From Diplonema papillatum (lineage: Eukaryota; Euglenozoa; Diplonemea; Diplonemida; Diplonemidae), in assembly GCA_030068145.1 (NCBI GenBank), contig JAPJBO010000344.1, forward strand, positions 45,001 through 109,000: a stretch of DNA of 64,000 nucleotides, read 5' to 3'. Below the pieces are notes generated by a model. It saw nothing but the letters and a program-made list of their open reading frames with translations. It searched no databases and had not been told where the DNA came from. Positions 20,570 to 30,505 of this stretch are shown piece after piece. Positions within the stretch are counted from its first letter, which is position 1; every line of letters starts with the position of its first letter. Position numbers and translations under genes: made by a program.

Positions 20570-21060
20570 CGGGGAACAGCAAAGTTCGGGCGAAGCTAAG
20601 TTCGGGCAACGCTAAGTTCTGGTGAAGCAAAGTTCGGGTGAAGCTAAGTTCGGGCGAAACAAAGTTCGGGCGAAGCAAAGTTCGGGCGAAGCTAAGTTCG
20701 GGTGAGCAAAGTTCTGGTGAAGCAAAGTTCGGGCGAAGGTGAAGCTAAGTTCGGGCGAAACAAAGTCCGGGCGAAGCTAAGTTCTGGGTGAAGCAAAGTT
20801 CGGACGTTCTGGTGAAGCTAAGATCGGGCGAAACAAAGTTCGGCGAAGCTAAGTTCGGGTGAAGCAAAGTTCGGGCGAAGCTAAGTTCTGGTGAAGCAAA
20901 GTTCGGGCGAAGCTAAGTTCGGGTGAAGACAAAGTTCGGGCGAAACAAGAAGTTCGGGTGAGCAAAGTTAGGTGAAGCAAAGTTCGGGCGAAGCAAAGCT
21001 CGGGTGAAGCTAAGTTCGGGCGAAACAAAGTCCGGGCGAAGCTAAGTTCGGGTGTAAAGT
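20570..21060 (+). repeat. Short-period array of 'aagttcgggtgaagc'
   Basis: About 30 degenerate units of roughly 16 bp alternate 'gaagctaagttcggg' and 'gaagcaaagttcggg'. The word 'gttcggg' is shared with the neighbouring 36-bp satellite. No coding role is apparent. Confidence 0.85.
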
Positions 21061-21242
21061 TTGGCCTCGTACCCGGGGCCCAGCACGGGGGGGGGCCGCC
21101 CTGGGGCAGCCTTTTCCCGCCGCCCCCCCCTCCGGTATTTCTCCGGGGGGCTGCGAAACTCCGCAAAAAACGCAAATTTCGGGCACATCAGGCCCCGAAA
21201 CGACAGCAAACCTCGAAATAATCTTCGACCGGAAAAGTGTCA

Positions 21243-21306
21243 TGGGCGGGGTTTGAGCCCGGACACACCGGCCTGAAGGCCGACACCCGCTCACTCTGCC
21301 ACCCAT
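21243..21306 (-). other. tRNA-like sequence, minus strand
   Basis: Read on the minus strand, TGGGTGGCAGAGTGAGCGGG holds an A-box-like string and GGGCTCAAACCCC a B-box-like string. Outer bases TGGGTGG and CCGCCCA can pair. The middle is a GGCC-TTCA-GGCC hairpin rather than a normal anticodon arm. It is probably a SINE-like or tRNA-derived relic. Confidence 0.35.
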
Positions 21307-21443
21307 ATACATTTTCCCAGGGGGAGAAAAAGCCAGCTCCGCGCTATTATCCAGTTCAAAACAATACACTTTTTTAGTGTAGAGAAAAGTGGGGTTGGCT
21401 CGAATAGAGGCTATTCACATTGCATGTTCATAGGACCTCCAGT

Positions 21444-21600
21444 CTCGAAAAAGGTTCGGGTTTGTACAAACGCCGGACTGGACAAAAAGGTTCGGGTTTG
21501 CACAAACGCCGGACTGGACAAAAAGGTTCGGGTTTGCACAAACGCCGGCCTGGGCAAAAAGGTTCGGGTTTGCGCAAACGCCGGACTGAGCAAAAGGTTA
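21444..21600 (+). repeat. 36-bp minisatellite, second block
   Basis: About four units identical in form to 19985-20515, separated from it by the 16-bp array and the minus-strand tRNA-like sequence. Confidence 0.85.
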
Positions 21601-21936
21601 CCTCTAGACTCGCTAAGGGTGGTCCTAACACCCATGTACTTCTCTCGCCGCGAGCTTCTCCTGGCCCTCCTGAACAACGAGCCGCTGCATCCTCCGAAGG
21701 GAACCGCAGAACATCGACCGGGTATGAGCGGTGATGTCGGTGGTTTGGGCTCGTAATCTAACGCTAAGGTAAGGACGCGAAGTTAGATTCTGGTAGACGA
21801 TGCTATCGTTCTCAGCTCCGAAAGAACTGCGGGCTCCTCTCTCTCAATGAGTGAAGCCATGTATCCCGGTGTCGGACACCCGGGTGAACTCGTCAGCGGG
21901 ATTATCCTGACTGCAGATGTAGTATCTATACTACAT

Positions 21937-23475
21937 CTATAGCTCGATCAAGAGTCCGGCCGATTCAGCCAGCCCAAGAGCAGTGCAGATCATCGCGAGA
22001 ATCAGGCCATCGGCGCAGTACTTTCGTCGCCACGCGCCGATGACCACTGTACTGTCGACGCCGACTCGCACCCGACAGTTCGTAATACCTTCGTTGACGA
22101 GATGTCGCACTAGCCTGAGCAAAGCGTACATCTCTCGGGGATGTATCTGACCAGCCGGCAAGTCAGGAGGGGTGAAACCCCATCGCACCCGCCTTGATTC
22201 GAGGTTGACAATGAAGCACCACCCGGTCAGACTAGCATCCGTGGACGCATCGACACAACGACTTGGAGGTGGCATCCATGCTTTCCACGGATTCTCCAAG
22301 AGCTCTCCGAGGGCTTCCCGAAAGCACGTCAGAACGGTGTCGGAGACCCTGATCTCGCGTTGCCAAACGGAGGGCTTGGTCATCTCGATGGTCGAACTTG
22401 TCACGGACATCCATTTGAGGATGGGAGCTAACCGAAGGAGAGGAAGGCTCATGGCGTGCCCGCGCCACACCACAGTGCCACAGAGTCGCCACCAAACGCG
22501 GAGAGGAAGGTCTTCTGCCAAGTCGACTTGAGCGAGAGCCTCGGCGATCTTACCAACCCACTTGGGGTCCATCCTCCACTTTTTGTGATGAATGTCGACC
22601 TCCAGACCCAGAATTGTCCCGCACTGACTTGGTCCAGATTCCTCACCAATAACCGCGTTGTAACGAGCGCACAGAGCCCGAAATTTGGCGATCGCCTCGC
22701 GGAGGGATGCCAAGTCCCTACCAACCAGAATGACATTGTCAATCCAGACCAAGGACTGGATCTCCCCATGAACCGAGGAGTCAGCAAGCGCACGTGAAAC
22801 CGCCTGGCCCAGTTGTGGAGCTCCCCGAAAGCCCATATCGAGCCTCGTCATCCGGACCGACGCGAAAGGTGAAGAAAGAACGCGCGGACTCGGGCAACTC
22901 GAACTGGAAGAACCAGCTCCTGAAATCGCTCTCGTAAAAAAACGAGGCAGTCATCAGGGAATCGACTATCTGCCGATAGGACGGGAAGCTGCATGGTGGA
23001 AGTCTGATGTGCTCCAAAGCAGCGTTTAACTGTTTGCAGGCTAAAATGAATCGCAGCTTCTGCGGGTCCTTCTTCGGAACGCAGAAGGCGGAAGAACACA
23101 GTCTCGTCGTCTGTCTCCTGGGGCCGGCTCCAGGAAATTGCAGGTAGTCAGTTCCTGAAGGCAGGGTTCGAGCTGTGAGTTCCGTGGACCTGGCGATGTA
23201 TGGCCGGTGATGCGTGCGTTCAGTCTGATGAACTCGCCTTCGATCCATCTGAAATGCAGCAGGAGATGGGGGAAATCTTCTATGAGAAGACGAGAGTTTA
23301 GCGTAGATAACGTAGCGGGGGCAATCTCCCCTTCATAGGAAGCCCTGGGTACGCGAGGGCCTTTCCCATCTAGATCCCACCATCGGTCGAAGTAATCGTA
23401 AGCCCACAATACTCGCTGGAAAGCTTTCATTGCAGACACTTCGAAGCCCTGGCCGTCACCTGAGCCGGACCCCAT
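21937..23475 (-). pseudogene. Reverse transcriptase-RNase H ORF with frameshifts
   Basis: It starts at a real ATG (23475), overlapping the recombinase end by about 50 bp. Reading passes through three frames: 23475 to about 23100, about 23150 to about 22851, then 22851-21937. RT motifs: SSAFCVPKKDPQKLRFI, FYESDFRSWFFQF (first catalytic Asp), the MGFRGAPQLGQ turn, and WIDNVILVG, where the usual second Asp of the active site is Asn. RNase H follows with CVDASTDASLTGW, HPREMYALL and VGVDSTVV carrying the acidic residues. Two frameshifts and the Asp-to-Asn change suggest the copy no longer makes an active enzyme. Confidence 0.8.
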
Positions 23476-24417
23476 GTTCCGCGGTCGGTGTAGTGTCGTG
23501 TCGATAGCACTTCCACATGTCGTCCGAGAGCCTTGGCCGCTGCTTCGCCTTCCAACCCCGCCACGGCGTTCAGCGACGCAATCCGAATGTACTTCGTCGT
23601 CACGCCCAGTTTCTCCTTCAGGTACTGGTTGTAATTAATTCTGCTTGTCCAGAGCCTGGAACACCAGGCGTGTCGGAGGTATCGACGGCTGGGCAAGGAA
23701 CCACTTCAGGAAACGCGCCGAAAGAGGGCCGCTCTTCGGCAGGATCTGGCTTTGACCCATGCCAGCAAGGTCCGTCTTGCCTTTGACCCAGGTCACCATG
23801 AACTGGTCGTGGCGCAGATCGCGGCGCTGGAGCTGGACATGGAAATGTTGCAATCGTTCCAAGTCCACCCAACGGGCCCCCGACGCTAGCTGAAGCGCGA
23901 GGGCGACCGACTGGATCACCGAACCCCTCGGAATCGCCTCTCTGATGGCCGATACTTCCGGGACTCTGCTCATCTTCGCCTCGTGTTTTTTGAACAATTC
24001 GAGACGGCCCGTTAGGGCCCGCCGCAAGGCCGCTTGCGGTGTCTTCAGCGACTGGCTGAAGTACGTCAAGTACTGTCGTGCTGAAGCTGGTTGGATCTGC
24101 CCGAGATCGAGCAATCTTTGAACCCAGAGGTGGAACGCTTCCTCCCGGGTGATGTGCGGATCTACTCTGCGTAGGAGCTTCTCGAACGCTTCGCTGCGCC
24201 GCATGACCGACAGGAAGGAGGCCTGTCCGCGGTAGCAAGAGGACATAGTCCTGAGCAGGTTCTGCTTGAGAAGTGGGACCTCCTGGGCTGACAGGAGAGT
24301 GCCTTTCCGTATGCGGCCTTGACCTAACTGTTCCCTCCAGATTTTCAGCGGGTCCGCCGCCAAAATGGGTGGGTCGGGAGGGGAATACGGTCTCGAGGGA
24401 ATGGGATAAGTCGACAC
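23427..24417 (-). pseudogene. Tyrosine recombinase of the DIRS/VIPER-type element, one frameshift
   Basis: The N-terminal three-quarters (24417-23635) holds SGARWVDLERL with the first catalytic Arg. The rest continues in another frame (from about 23660), with LGRHVEVLSTRHY ending in the nucleophilic Tyr near 23491. The break lies at a duplicated AATT at about 23638, so a 4-base insertion is the simplest cause. No ATG opens this ORF: the first listed codon is GTG, and it is in the same frame as ORF1, separated only by the ORF1 stop TGA. The enzyme would integrate circular DNA intermediates. Confidence 0.8.
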
Positions 24418-24426
24418 TCCCGTCAG

Positions 24427-25461
24427 TCAGTTTTTTGACCGCTTCGCTTGGGGTTGTTCTAGGGGGGCCCCTCTCTTACGGGAACCGGCATGGCCGGAAG
24501 AGCTACGACTAGGCATGGGGTTCTTGGGGTTGACGGCCGAGGCCGCCTTCCAGGCGTTTTTGACGTCCTCGCCATTTTCGGTGCGGGCTACAGCCACGCG
24601 TAGGATATGGTCATTAAACTCCCCGAAAGGAATGTCTTCCACGTATGACTCATAGGCCACTCCGCGTGCACGGGCCACAGAGTGGGGTAATCCCGTCTCG
24701 CTGAAGTATTTCAGCGTCTCCATGCGCACCATGATCGCATTGAGGGCAGGAAGCTGTTCCTCCCTCCACGTGTCCCGCTCTCTGCTGAGTCGCAGGACCT
24801 TCCACAATGTCCGCTGTTCTTGTCCGACAGCAGTGGACCCAGGGGAGGTTGGCCGCTCGAGGAACGGACCATACCTACGAGCGACCTCGTTGAGGATCGC
24901 ATCGACACAGGAGGCTGATCCTATGTATGGGAGCCAGGCTCCAACCCGTCTGACATCGAGGTCGTACGGGATCCTCAGCGCCTGTTGCTGGGCTGACAGC
25001 TTAGCGGCGAGCAGGAATGTGCGCTGCTTGGCAGCAATGTTGGCCAACTGGGCAACGGCGGGATCAGAGTGCCTGAGGAAGGCTTCTGGAATCTCGGGTC
25101 CGATGTCCGGTGCATCCGAGAAATCGCCGAGGGCTGACTCGGCGTCCCAATCGGGGGGAAGAACGGTGGGGTCTTCTCGCTCGACCGGCACCAGCTCCTG
25201 GCCCTTGTGGACCAGCCAAGAACAGACAGGGCAAACCCAAGGCTGATTGGGGTTCTCCGGAAGAGCGAACCGAGACTGATTCTCTTTAGTTCGCAGCCTA
25301 GCTTTTAGGCAGTGGGCCAGGCCGATGGCTCCACAGCGGGCACATCGATTGCCGCGGTTAGGATCGTGTGTGCTGTCACACGAAGGGAAGAACACGCACC
25401 TCGAATGTCCTGCCACCGGCCTGGCGTTAGGCGGGAACTCGGCCACCGGATCGCATCCCAA
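24427..25461 (-). CDS. ORF1 (gag-like, zinc-finger) of the DIRS/VIPER-type element
   Basis: About 345 residues. Two Cys clusters (CARCGAIGLAHC and CPVCSW) lie in the first 90 residues and could bind zinc and nucleic acid. The middle is helical, and the end is basic (GSRKRGAP, QAKRSKN). Position in front of the recombinase fits a gag-like role; no homologue is recognised by name. The start is uncertain: no ATG opens this frame, whereas an ATG 30-40 bases upstream opens another frame (MDLTDIDWD), which suggests a frameshift near the N-terminus. It ends in TGA followed by CTGA. Confidence 0.65.
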   Translation of the reverse strand: MGCDPVAEFPPNARPVAGHSRCVFFPSCDSTHDPNRGNRCARCGAIGLAHCLKARLRTKENQSRFALPENPNQPWVCPVCSWLVHKGQELVPVEREDPTVLPPDWDAESALGDFSDAPDIGPEIPEAFLRHSDPAVAQLANIAAKQRTFLLAAKLSAQQQALRIPYDLDVRRVGAWLPYIGSASCVDAILNEVARRYGPFLERPTSPGSTAVGQEQRTLWKVLRLSRERDTWREEQLPALNAIMVRMETLKYFSETGLPHSVARARGVAYESYVEDIPFGEFNDHILRVAVARTENGEDVKNAWKAASAVNPKNPMPSRSSSGHAGSRKRGAPLEQPQAKRSKN

Positions 25462-25533
25462 TCGATATCGGTGAGGTCCATGTCCTCAGGTCCATGTCCT
25501 CACGTGATGGTACAGCCGGCATATTTTTTGTTT

Positions 25534-25631
25534 GTGCGTATGTGCTATCACCAGTATGGTAATTTCCACAGTACGCTGCCAACCGTCACTTTTTGATAAT
25601 GACAACCGTGGTTGTTACCATAAAAAAGTAG
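25534..25631 (+). repeat. About 97-bp dispersed repeat, copy 2
   Basis: Nearly identical to 19377-19476 in the same orientation, so the two copies bracket the 6 kb holding the satellites and the retroelement. It carries the same hairpin-forming sequence. Confidence 0.75.
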
Positions 25632-25642
25632 TGAAGCTATTT

Positions 25643-25908
25643 CCCTGGCAGTACGATGACAGCAGCCACTACAGAGGCGCAGGCAGGATAGCAATGAGAA
25701 ACTCCTGATACTGGCAGTACGATGACAGCAGCCACTACAGAGGCGCAGGCAGGATAGCAATGAGAAACTCCTGATACTGGCAGTACGATGACAGCAGTCA
25801 CTACAGAGGCGCAGGCAGGATAGCAATGAGAAACTCCTGATACTGGCAGTACGATGACAGCAGCCACTACAGAGGCGCAGGCAGGATAGCAATGAGAAAC
25901 TCCTGATA
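25643..25908 (+). repeat. 66-bp tandem repeat, 4 copies
   Basis: The unit is 'ctggcagtacgatgacagc' to 'gagaaactcctgata', 66 bp, nearly identical in the four copies. One copy differs by 'gtcact' for 'gccact'. The period equals 22 codons, so the minus strand stays open, but nothing else suggests a gene. Confidence 0.9.
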
Positions 25909-26009
25909 ATGTGTACAAGTAGAAGCGCATTCGCACCTACTCTTACGGTAGCACCCATCTTAGCAACCCGCCAGCGGGGTTGAATCGAGTTGGATTCTTC
26001 GGACATGTA

Positions 26010-27640
26010 TTAGCAATGGAGTTACCATTGTTATCCAACTGGGCCCAAAAGGCACCTTCCCCGCGTAGATTGCCACCGATTTAATGAGATTTGTAAGCAC
26101 TGCGCAAAAGGGAATGGGTTTCGTTTGTGCGCTCTAGCGGCTTTTCACCTGATTTGGTGAGTTGCTTTTAGTACGCTGCCAACTACTAATTTTTAGTACC
26201 AACAATGAATTGTTAACACAAAAACGGCTACGCATCGAGACACGGATCTCGTAGAGAGAAGAAAAAGGGGGAAAACAAAGAGTTCGAGGAGCGAAATTCG
26301 TCTCTTTATCCTTCTTTTTTTTGTGGCGACACATCATGCGAAACGGCCAGAAGAAGAAATGGGGTGATGGGCAGCACAAAGCTGGGCATGTTCCATTTGG
26401 GTTCAACCCCACACGGCCTGACCTGCCGTATGTCACGGTGTGTTGGCTCCGAAGCAAGGTTGCTTGCTAACCCCCGGAGTAAAAAGACTTCTGCGGGAAT
26501 CATGGTCAGACGGGTGGCGTGTTTGCGGGCCGAGTGGAAGAGCGCGGGTAGCCTACGGACTTCATCACTTCGGAAAAGATGGGAGCGCAAGCAAACAAAC
26601 AGCGCGGTTCCTTTTAGCCTGCTTGTTGGTTGCATATCCAGTCCTGGTCCCAGGGCAGTAAAGGATTTCACTAGACGCCTCCGGCGCTCAAGGTTGCTAG
26701 TACGTGCGTGTGTGTAAAGGCCAAGCACGATGAACCAATCATGTGTGGTCACAGACCACGCCTCCGGGCCGCTCCAAAACTGACCGCAAGGTTACGGCTA
26801 TGAGCATTGCGTTTGCACTGCTTGCAAGACGACGATGAGTCTTGTAACATTTGCGTGTGCAGCGGTGCCTACAACAAGCAGTGTTTTTCCGGTGTGGCTA
26901 AAAAATATTTTTTAGCCTAAAAACCTTTTTCCCACGAAAATGAGGTTGGCTAAAAAACTATTTTTCGCCACTATGAGCCCGGCGCCCAGTGCACTGCTTT
27001 TCTGCAGCCGTCACGAGACAACCGCGCGACAAACGCGATCCTTTCGGTGCAACGAGCGTCAACTAACACTGAGTGGGAGAAAATGGCCCTTGTTTGGCGC
27101 CTTTTTGACTTTCTTTCGTTTGGCGCATTGTCCTCAAAACGATGGCGTCGCTCTTTGATGCGAACCTCCAGGATCTTCAGAGCATTTCCGGGGTTTGCTG
27201 ACGTGCGTCAGCCCGCTATCTTCGAGAGCTCGCCATCCGCAGACAGTAGTAGCTTCGTCCCAACGAAGTCAGGAGCCGTTGGAGGTGGCTTTCATTCTTC
27301 TTGTCTACAACGCTTGTGCGCTGTGGTTTGTAGCACGAGCTGTGGTTATCGGTGGGAATGGGCGATTTTCATTGTTCGTTTGCAAGCACCTTGGACGCGT
27401 CGTGTTTCACATCACGTATCAGAAGTACACATGACACAAGCACATGGGACAATCACTTTGTCACACTAGACAACTACTTCGGGTGGTGACCCCGAACAGC
27501 CTCCCTGGCCCTGGCCCACGCCTGATGCTGCAACCCCTTAACCCGCATGAGCCAGGAACCTCAAGGGGAGCAGCGCGAGAGGCAATCATCCACGCTTCAA
27601 AGGCCCACACACTAAGACAACTACTTCAAGAAACTCTTCG
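26010..27640. other. Gene-free interval
   Basis: Frames of up to about 150 codons exist on both strands (for example 26306-26752 minus and 27047-27469 plus), but none shows a domain, a paired splice structure or conservation with another copy in the window. A weak relative of the 97-bp repeat is near 26165. Confidence 0.5.
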
Positions 27641-27649
27641 CCGTTCGTA

Positions 27650-27823
27650 AAGGGGGGGGGGGGGGGGTCGAATAATAACAGCTATTTGACACACGTCTGG
27701 TTGCCTAAAAAGAGTACGACTACTTGATCCTGCTACGTTCGGCTACCCGGGAATTTTTTTTAGTATTCGACAAATCGAATAAGAACACAGGTGTTATTAT
27801 TCGACCCCCCTCCCCCCCCCCTT
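27650..27823. mobile_element. 174-bp MITE with poly-G inverted ends, TA duplication
   Basis: The left end is TA|AAGGGG... running into GTCGAATAATAACA. The right end is its complement, TGTTATTATTCGAC followed by a C run and TT|TA. Arms are about 30 bp. The end pattern (G run followed by TC and A-rich sequence, TA target) resembles that of the element at 7974-9183. Confidence 0.75.
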
Positions 27824-27829
27824 TACAAG

Positions 27830-29228
27830 ATTGCAGCACTTAACTACGGCAATTTTGCATGCGGTCGACCTTCTTCAGCGTGCTGCTGTACACGTGACTC
27901 AAACTCCCTGGCGCCGGTGACCTCCGTCACTTCTTTTGGTATTTGTTTGCGTGTACTTGCCCTGTTCGAACATGGGTACACCTCCCTTGGCACTTCCACC
28001 TTGGCTGGTTGTCAACGGGATTCCCGAGAAATATGCTCTTTCCGACAGAACTGAACTGAATTGTACAAACGATTGGCAGTTTCGTCCCTCGGGGAGGGGC
28101 GAAAAGTGTTCCTCCTAAATCTTCTTTCTTCGCTCTGTATCCGGGCGGGCTGCTTGCAGCGGGGGGAACCCCCCATTCTTGCCTACCGGGTCTACTCCGC
28201 AGGATTTGGTACCAACGAGGGAGCGAAAAGATCCGCAGGCTCATGAAATGGGCGTCATTAGACCCACAGGGTTAGCCGTTCCATCCCCTCCTGATGTTCG
28301 CCATGATGTGCCGTGAAGAGGGTGGTACTCGTTTGCGTGCAAATGACTCCCCACTGACGCAACAGACATGCACCGTGAAAGTTGGAGGATAGATTGCAGA
28401 ATATCTGCAGCGGTGGCCTGCATTAGCCGCTAGGCGATTACCTCTCCGACCGTACCGTGATGTACGGCTCCAAGCAATTCTATATAAAACCTGGTGTCCC
28501 GTGCCGCGGTACACAGTGATAGACAGCATGGTCTATCATGGCCTATCCCCGTACCGGAGCACATCGAATTGCTTGGATCTGTCGATCACGGTACATCATA
28601 GTCTATCAGAAGGGGAATAACCGCCACTCTTCGAGCCGCGAGCTTTTCCGGGCTCCGCTTTCACGCGGAGCCGGCTTTGCCTGCTGTTGAGTTGTTTGCA
28701 TCCGGAGAGGGGGGGGCAGAAGCTGGTCAGACACAATATGAAAGCGAACTTGGATTACGTTTCTTTTGCTGCGTTTGCTGTTGTCGGAAAAGGGGTGCAA
28801 GGAGGAGCATTTCAGGAGGCGGGGTTTACACCGACGAACGAGCGACAGGGGGGGTCCAGTCAGCAACCTGACCAATGATGGTGGTAACAGTGGTGGAATA
28901 GTACAGTGTCGCCCCCTGACTCGCACAACAATGTGCTTGAAATGTGCCAACAATGCATTGGTCCACGTGAGGCGGACCATCATCAGCACGGAACCTGGGT
29001 GTCTGTAGCACAGCGGTGAGTGGTTTGTCAGGCGGCTGCGAAGGGAGAAGACAGTGTTTGTACCAGCCGATTTTTCTTCGGGTGATCAACTCACTCCAAC
29101 AGGCTCCCCCGCCGACCCCCCACGTTATCTATGACCTCTGTTTAGTTTTTTCTTTTTTTTTTTATGCACGAACGCCGCTCGAAGTTTCCCTTCAGCAAAA
29201 GCAACTATATCTGCTGTGCGCACCGATC
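27830..29228. other. Gene-free interval with a GGTCTATCA repeat
   Basis: No gene is supported. 28500-28610 belongs to the GGTCTATCA repeat family. Remaining short frames have no recognisable content. Confidence 0.5.
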
Positions 29229-29415
29229 GCGAGAGGTTGCGAAGACACGTAGCGAAAAGCTGGCATAGTGTGGTACTCATTTGCATGCAAATGACGACTC
29301 ACTAACGCGACAAGAAGACGAGAGGTTGCGAAGACACGTAGCGAAAAGCTGGCATCGGTACTCATAAGCAAATGACGACCCACTAACGCAACAAGAAGAC
29401 GAGAGGTTGCGAAGA
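29229..29415 (+). repeat. Tandem repeat of about 85-90 bp, 2+ copies
   Basis: 'gagaggttgcgaagacacgt', 'agcgaaaagctggcat' and 'ctcactaacgcgacaagaag' recur in order twice, with a third start. The same 'agcgaaaagctggcatagtg' string is found at 39355 after a coding-like stretch. Confidence 0.75.
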
Positions 29416-29606
29416 ACAATGAGCCCCAAGAGTTTTTCGCTTGGCCGAACAGGGCCTCTTCCGGCAACAAGTTTGCAAGTTTTCGCCGACTTTTTTCGTG
29501 TGCGACCGTTCCGGAAGTGCTCCCCCTCGGTACTAATGTAGAACGCTGTGCCTGACCAGTTTTTATGTTAGACGCTTCAGGACGCGATGACGAGCTTCAC
29601 TTTTCT

Positions 29607-29702
29607 AGCGTTTATTGTGGTTTAGAGGTTCGGTGTTTTAGGGTCTCCGGTTGACCATTGAGGCTGTGAGGCGGGTGGTATGAGGGTAGTAGGTATGCTT
29701 AT
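29607..29702 (+). mobile_element. About 100-bp short insertion element, copy 1
   Basis: It is nearly identical to 40629-40728 from 'agcgtttattgtgg' to 'ggtatgcttat', including 'ggtctccggttgaccattga'. The second copy interrupts another repeat and is flanked by direct repeats, which shows that this unit is mobile. Confidence 0.7.
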
Positions 29703-30325
29703 TTAACTACGGCTAGCCATGTTTGTAAGTGTTGCGACCGACACCAAGAAGAAATTCGCTTTGAATTTAGCCACTTTTCCTCAGCCCTTCCTGTTTGGTA
29801 CATAAGAGACGCGGCTCCTTAGTGCGCACAGTAGGCCAATTCCAGATTTAAAGTTCGCTTGTACGTGTGTAATTCCTATATGATATGATGAGGTATAACA
29901 CGAGGTACCACGAGGAATAGCACGCTACGCTGCCAACTGTCTCTTTTTAGAGTTATAGTTAGTTCGCGTAAGAAACCCGGGGTTTTTAGTATTTTTTTTT
30001 AATAACGTCAAACGCAGTTCGTTACCAAAAAGAAAAGCAAACGAAGTCACAGCGTCAGAACTTGGACTTTGCTTCATGAGACAAAAAAAAATGGAATGGC
30101 GACGTATGACGAAATACTCAGAGGCACCCCCACCCAAAGCGCCTATTCCGACGGAGGCTGGAGGGGGCGGCGGGACACACTGCAACTACACGATGGTTCG
30201 TTTTCGTGTTTAACGCGCATACGAAACCCCCCGGGTTCACTTGTACTTGGGGGGTTGAGGCACGCGTTCACTTGGCGGTGTCCTCGAGTACTATTTCTAT
30301 TAGAGCAGGTGCGCAATGCGCATTC

Positions 30326-30358
<33 letters not shown>

Positions 30359-30490
30359 AAGACGGGCGCTTCGTTTTGTTTGTGCGTGCCGGTTGACCGT
30401 TTCCCACTTGCCTTCAGTTAATCGTTTCTTTTTCAGCTTAGGAATTCTGAACCACCACCAAAACACGCTGGATTTGTCTTGTTAGCCTGC
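30326..30490 (+). repeat. Poly-A tract and dispersed 'GGGCGCTTCGTTTTG' repeat
   Basis: A run of 29 A (30326-30354) is followed by 'gacgggcgcttcgttttg', 'gtgcgtgccggttga' and 'ccaccaaaacacgct'. Copies are at 50185-50280 and 51055-51190, with shorter A runs in front. A retroposed (poly-A, SINE-like) origin is possible. Confidence 0.6.
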
Positions 30491-30505
30491 ATTGAAAAGG
30501 GCGCG

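Larger units (their letters stand above)
21937..25461 (-). mobile_element. DIRS/VIPER-type tyrosine-recombinase retrotransposon (coding span)
   Basis: The order on the minus strand is ORF1 (zinc-finger, gag-like), tyrosine recombinase, then reverse transcriptase and RNase H. A recombinase in place of an integrase defines this group. From memory, recombinase before RT is the VIPER order, whereas many DIRS elements put it last. Termini were not identified. A palindrome (gatgtag-tatctata-ctacatc) lies at 21916-21941 just beyond the last ORF. At least three frameshifts indicate a decayed copy. Confidence 0.8.

Noticed and set aside
26306-26752. 148-codon minus-strand frame
   Set aside because: No domain, no splice partner, and average base composition.
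27047-27469. 140-codon plus-strand frame
   Set aside because: No motif or structure supports it; the frame is of a length expected by chance in this base composition.
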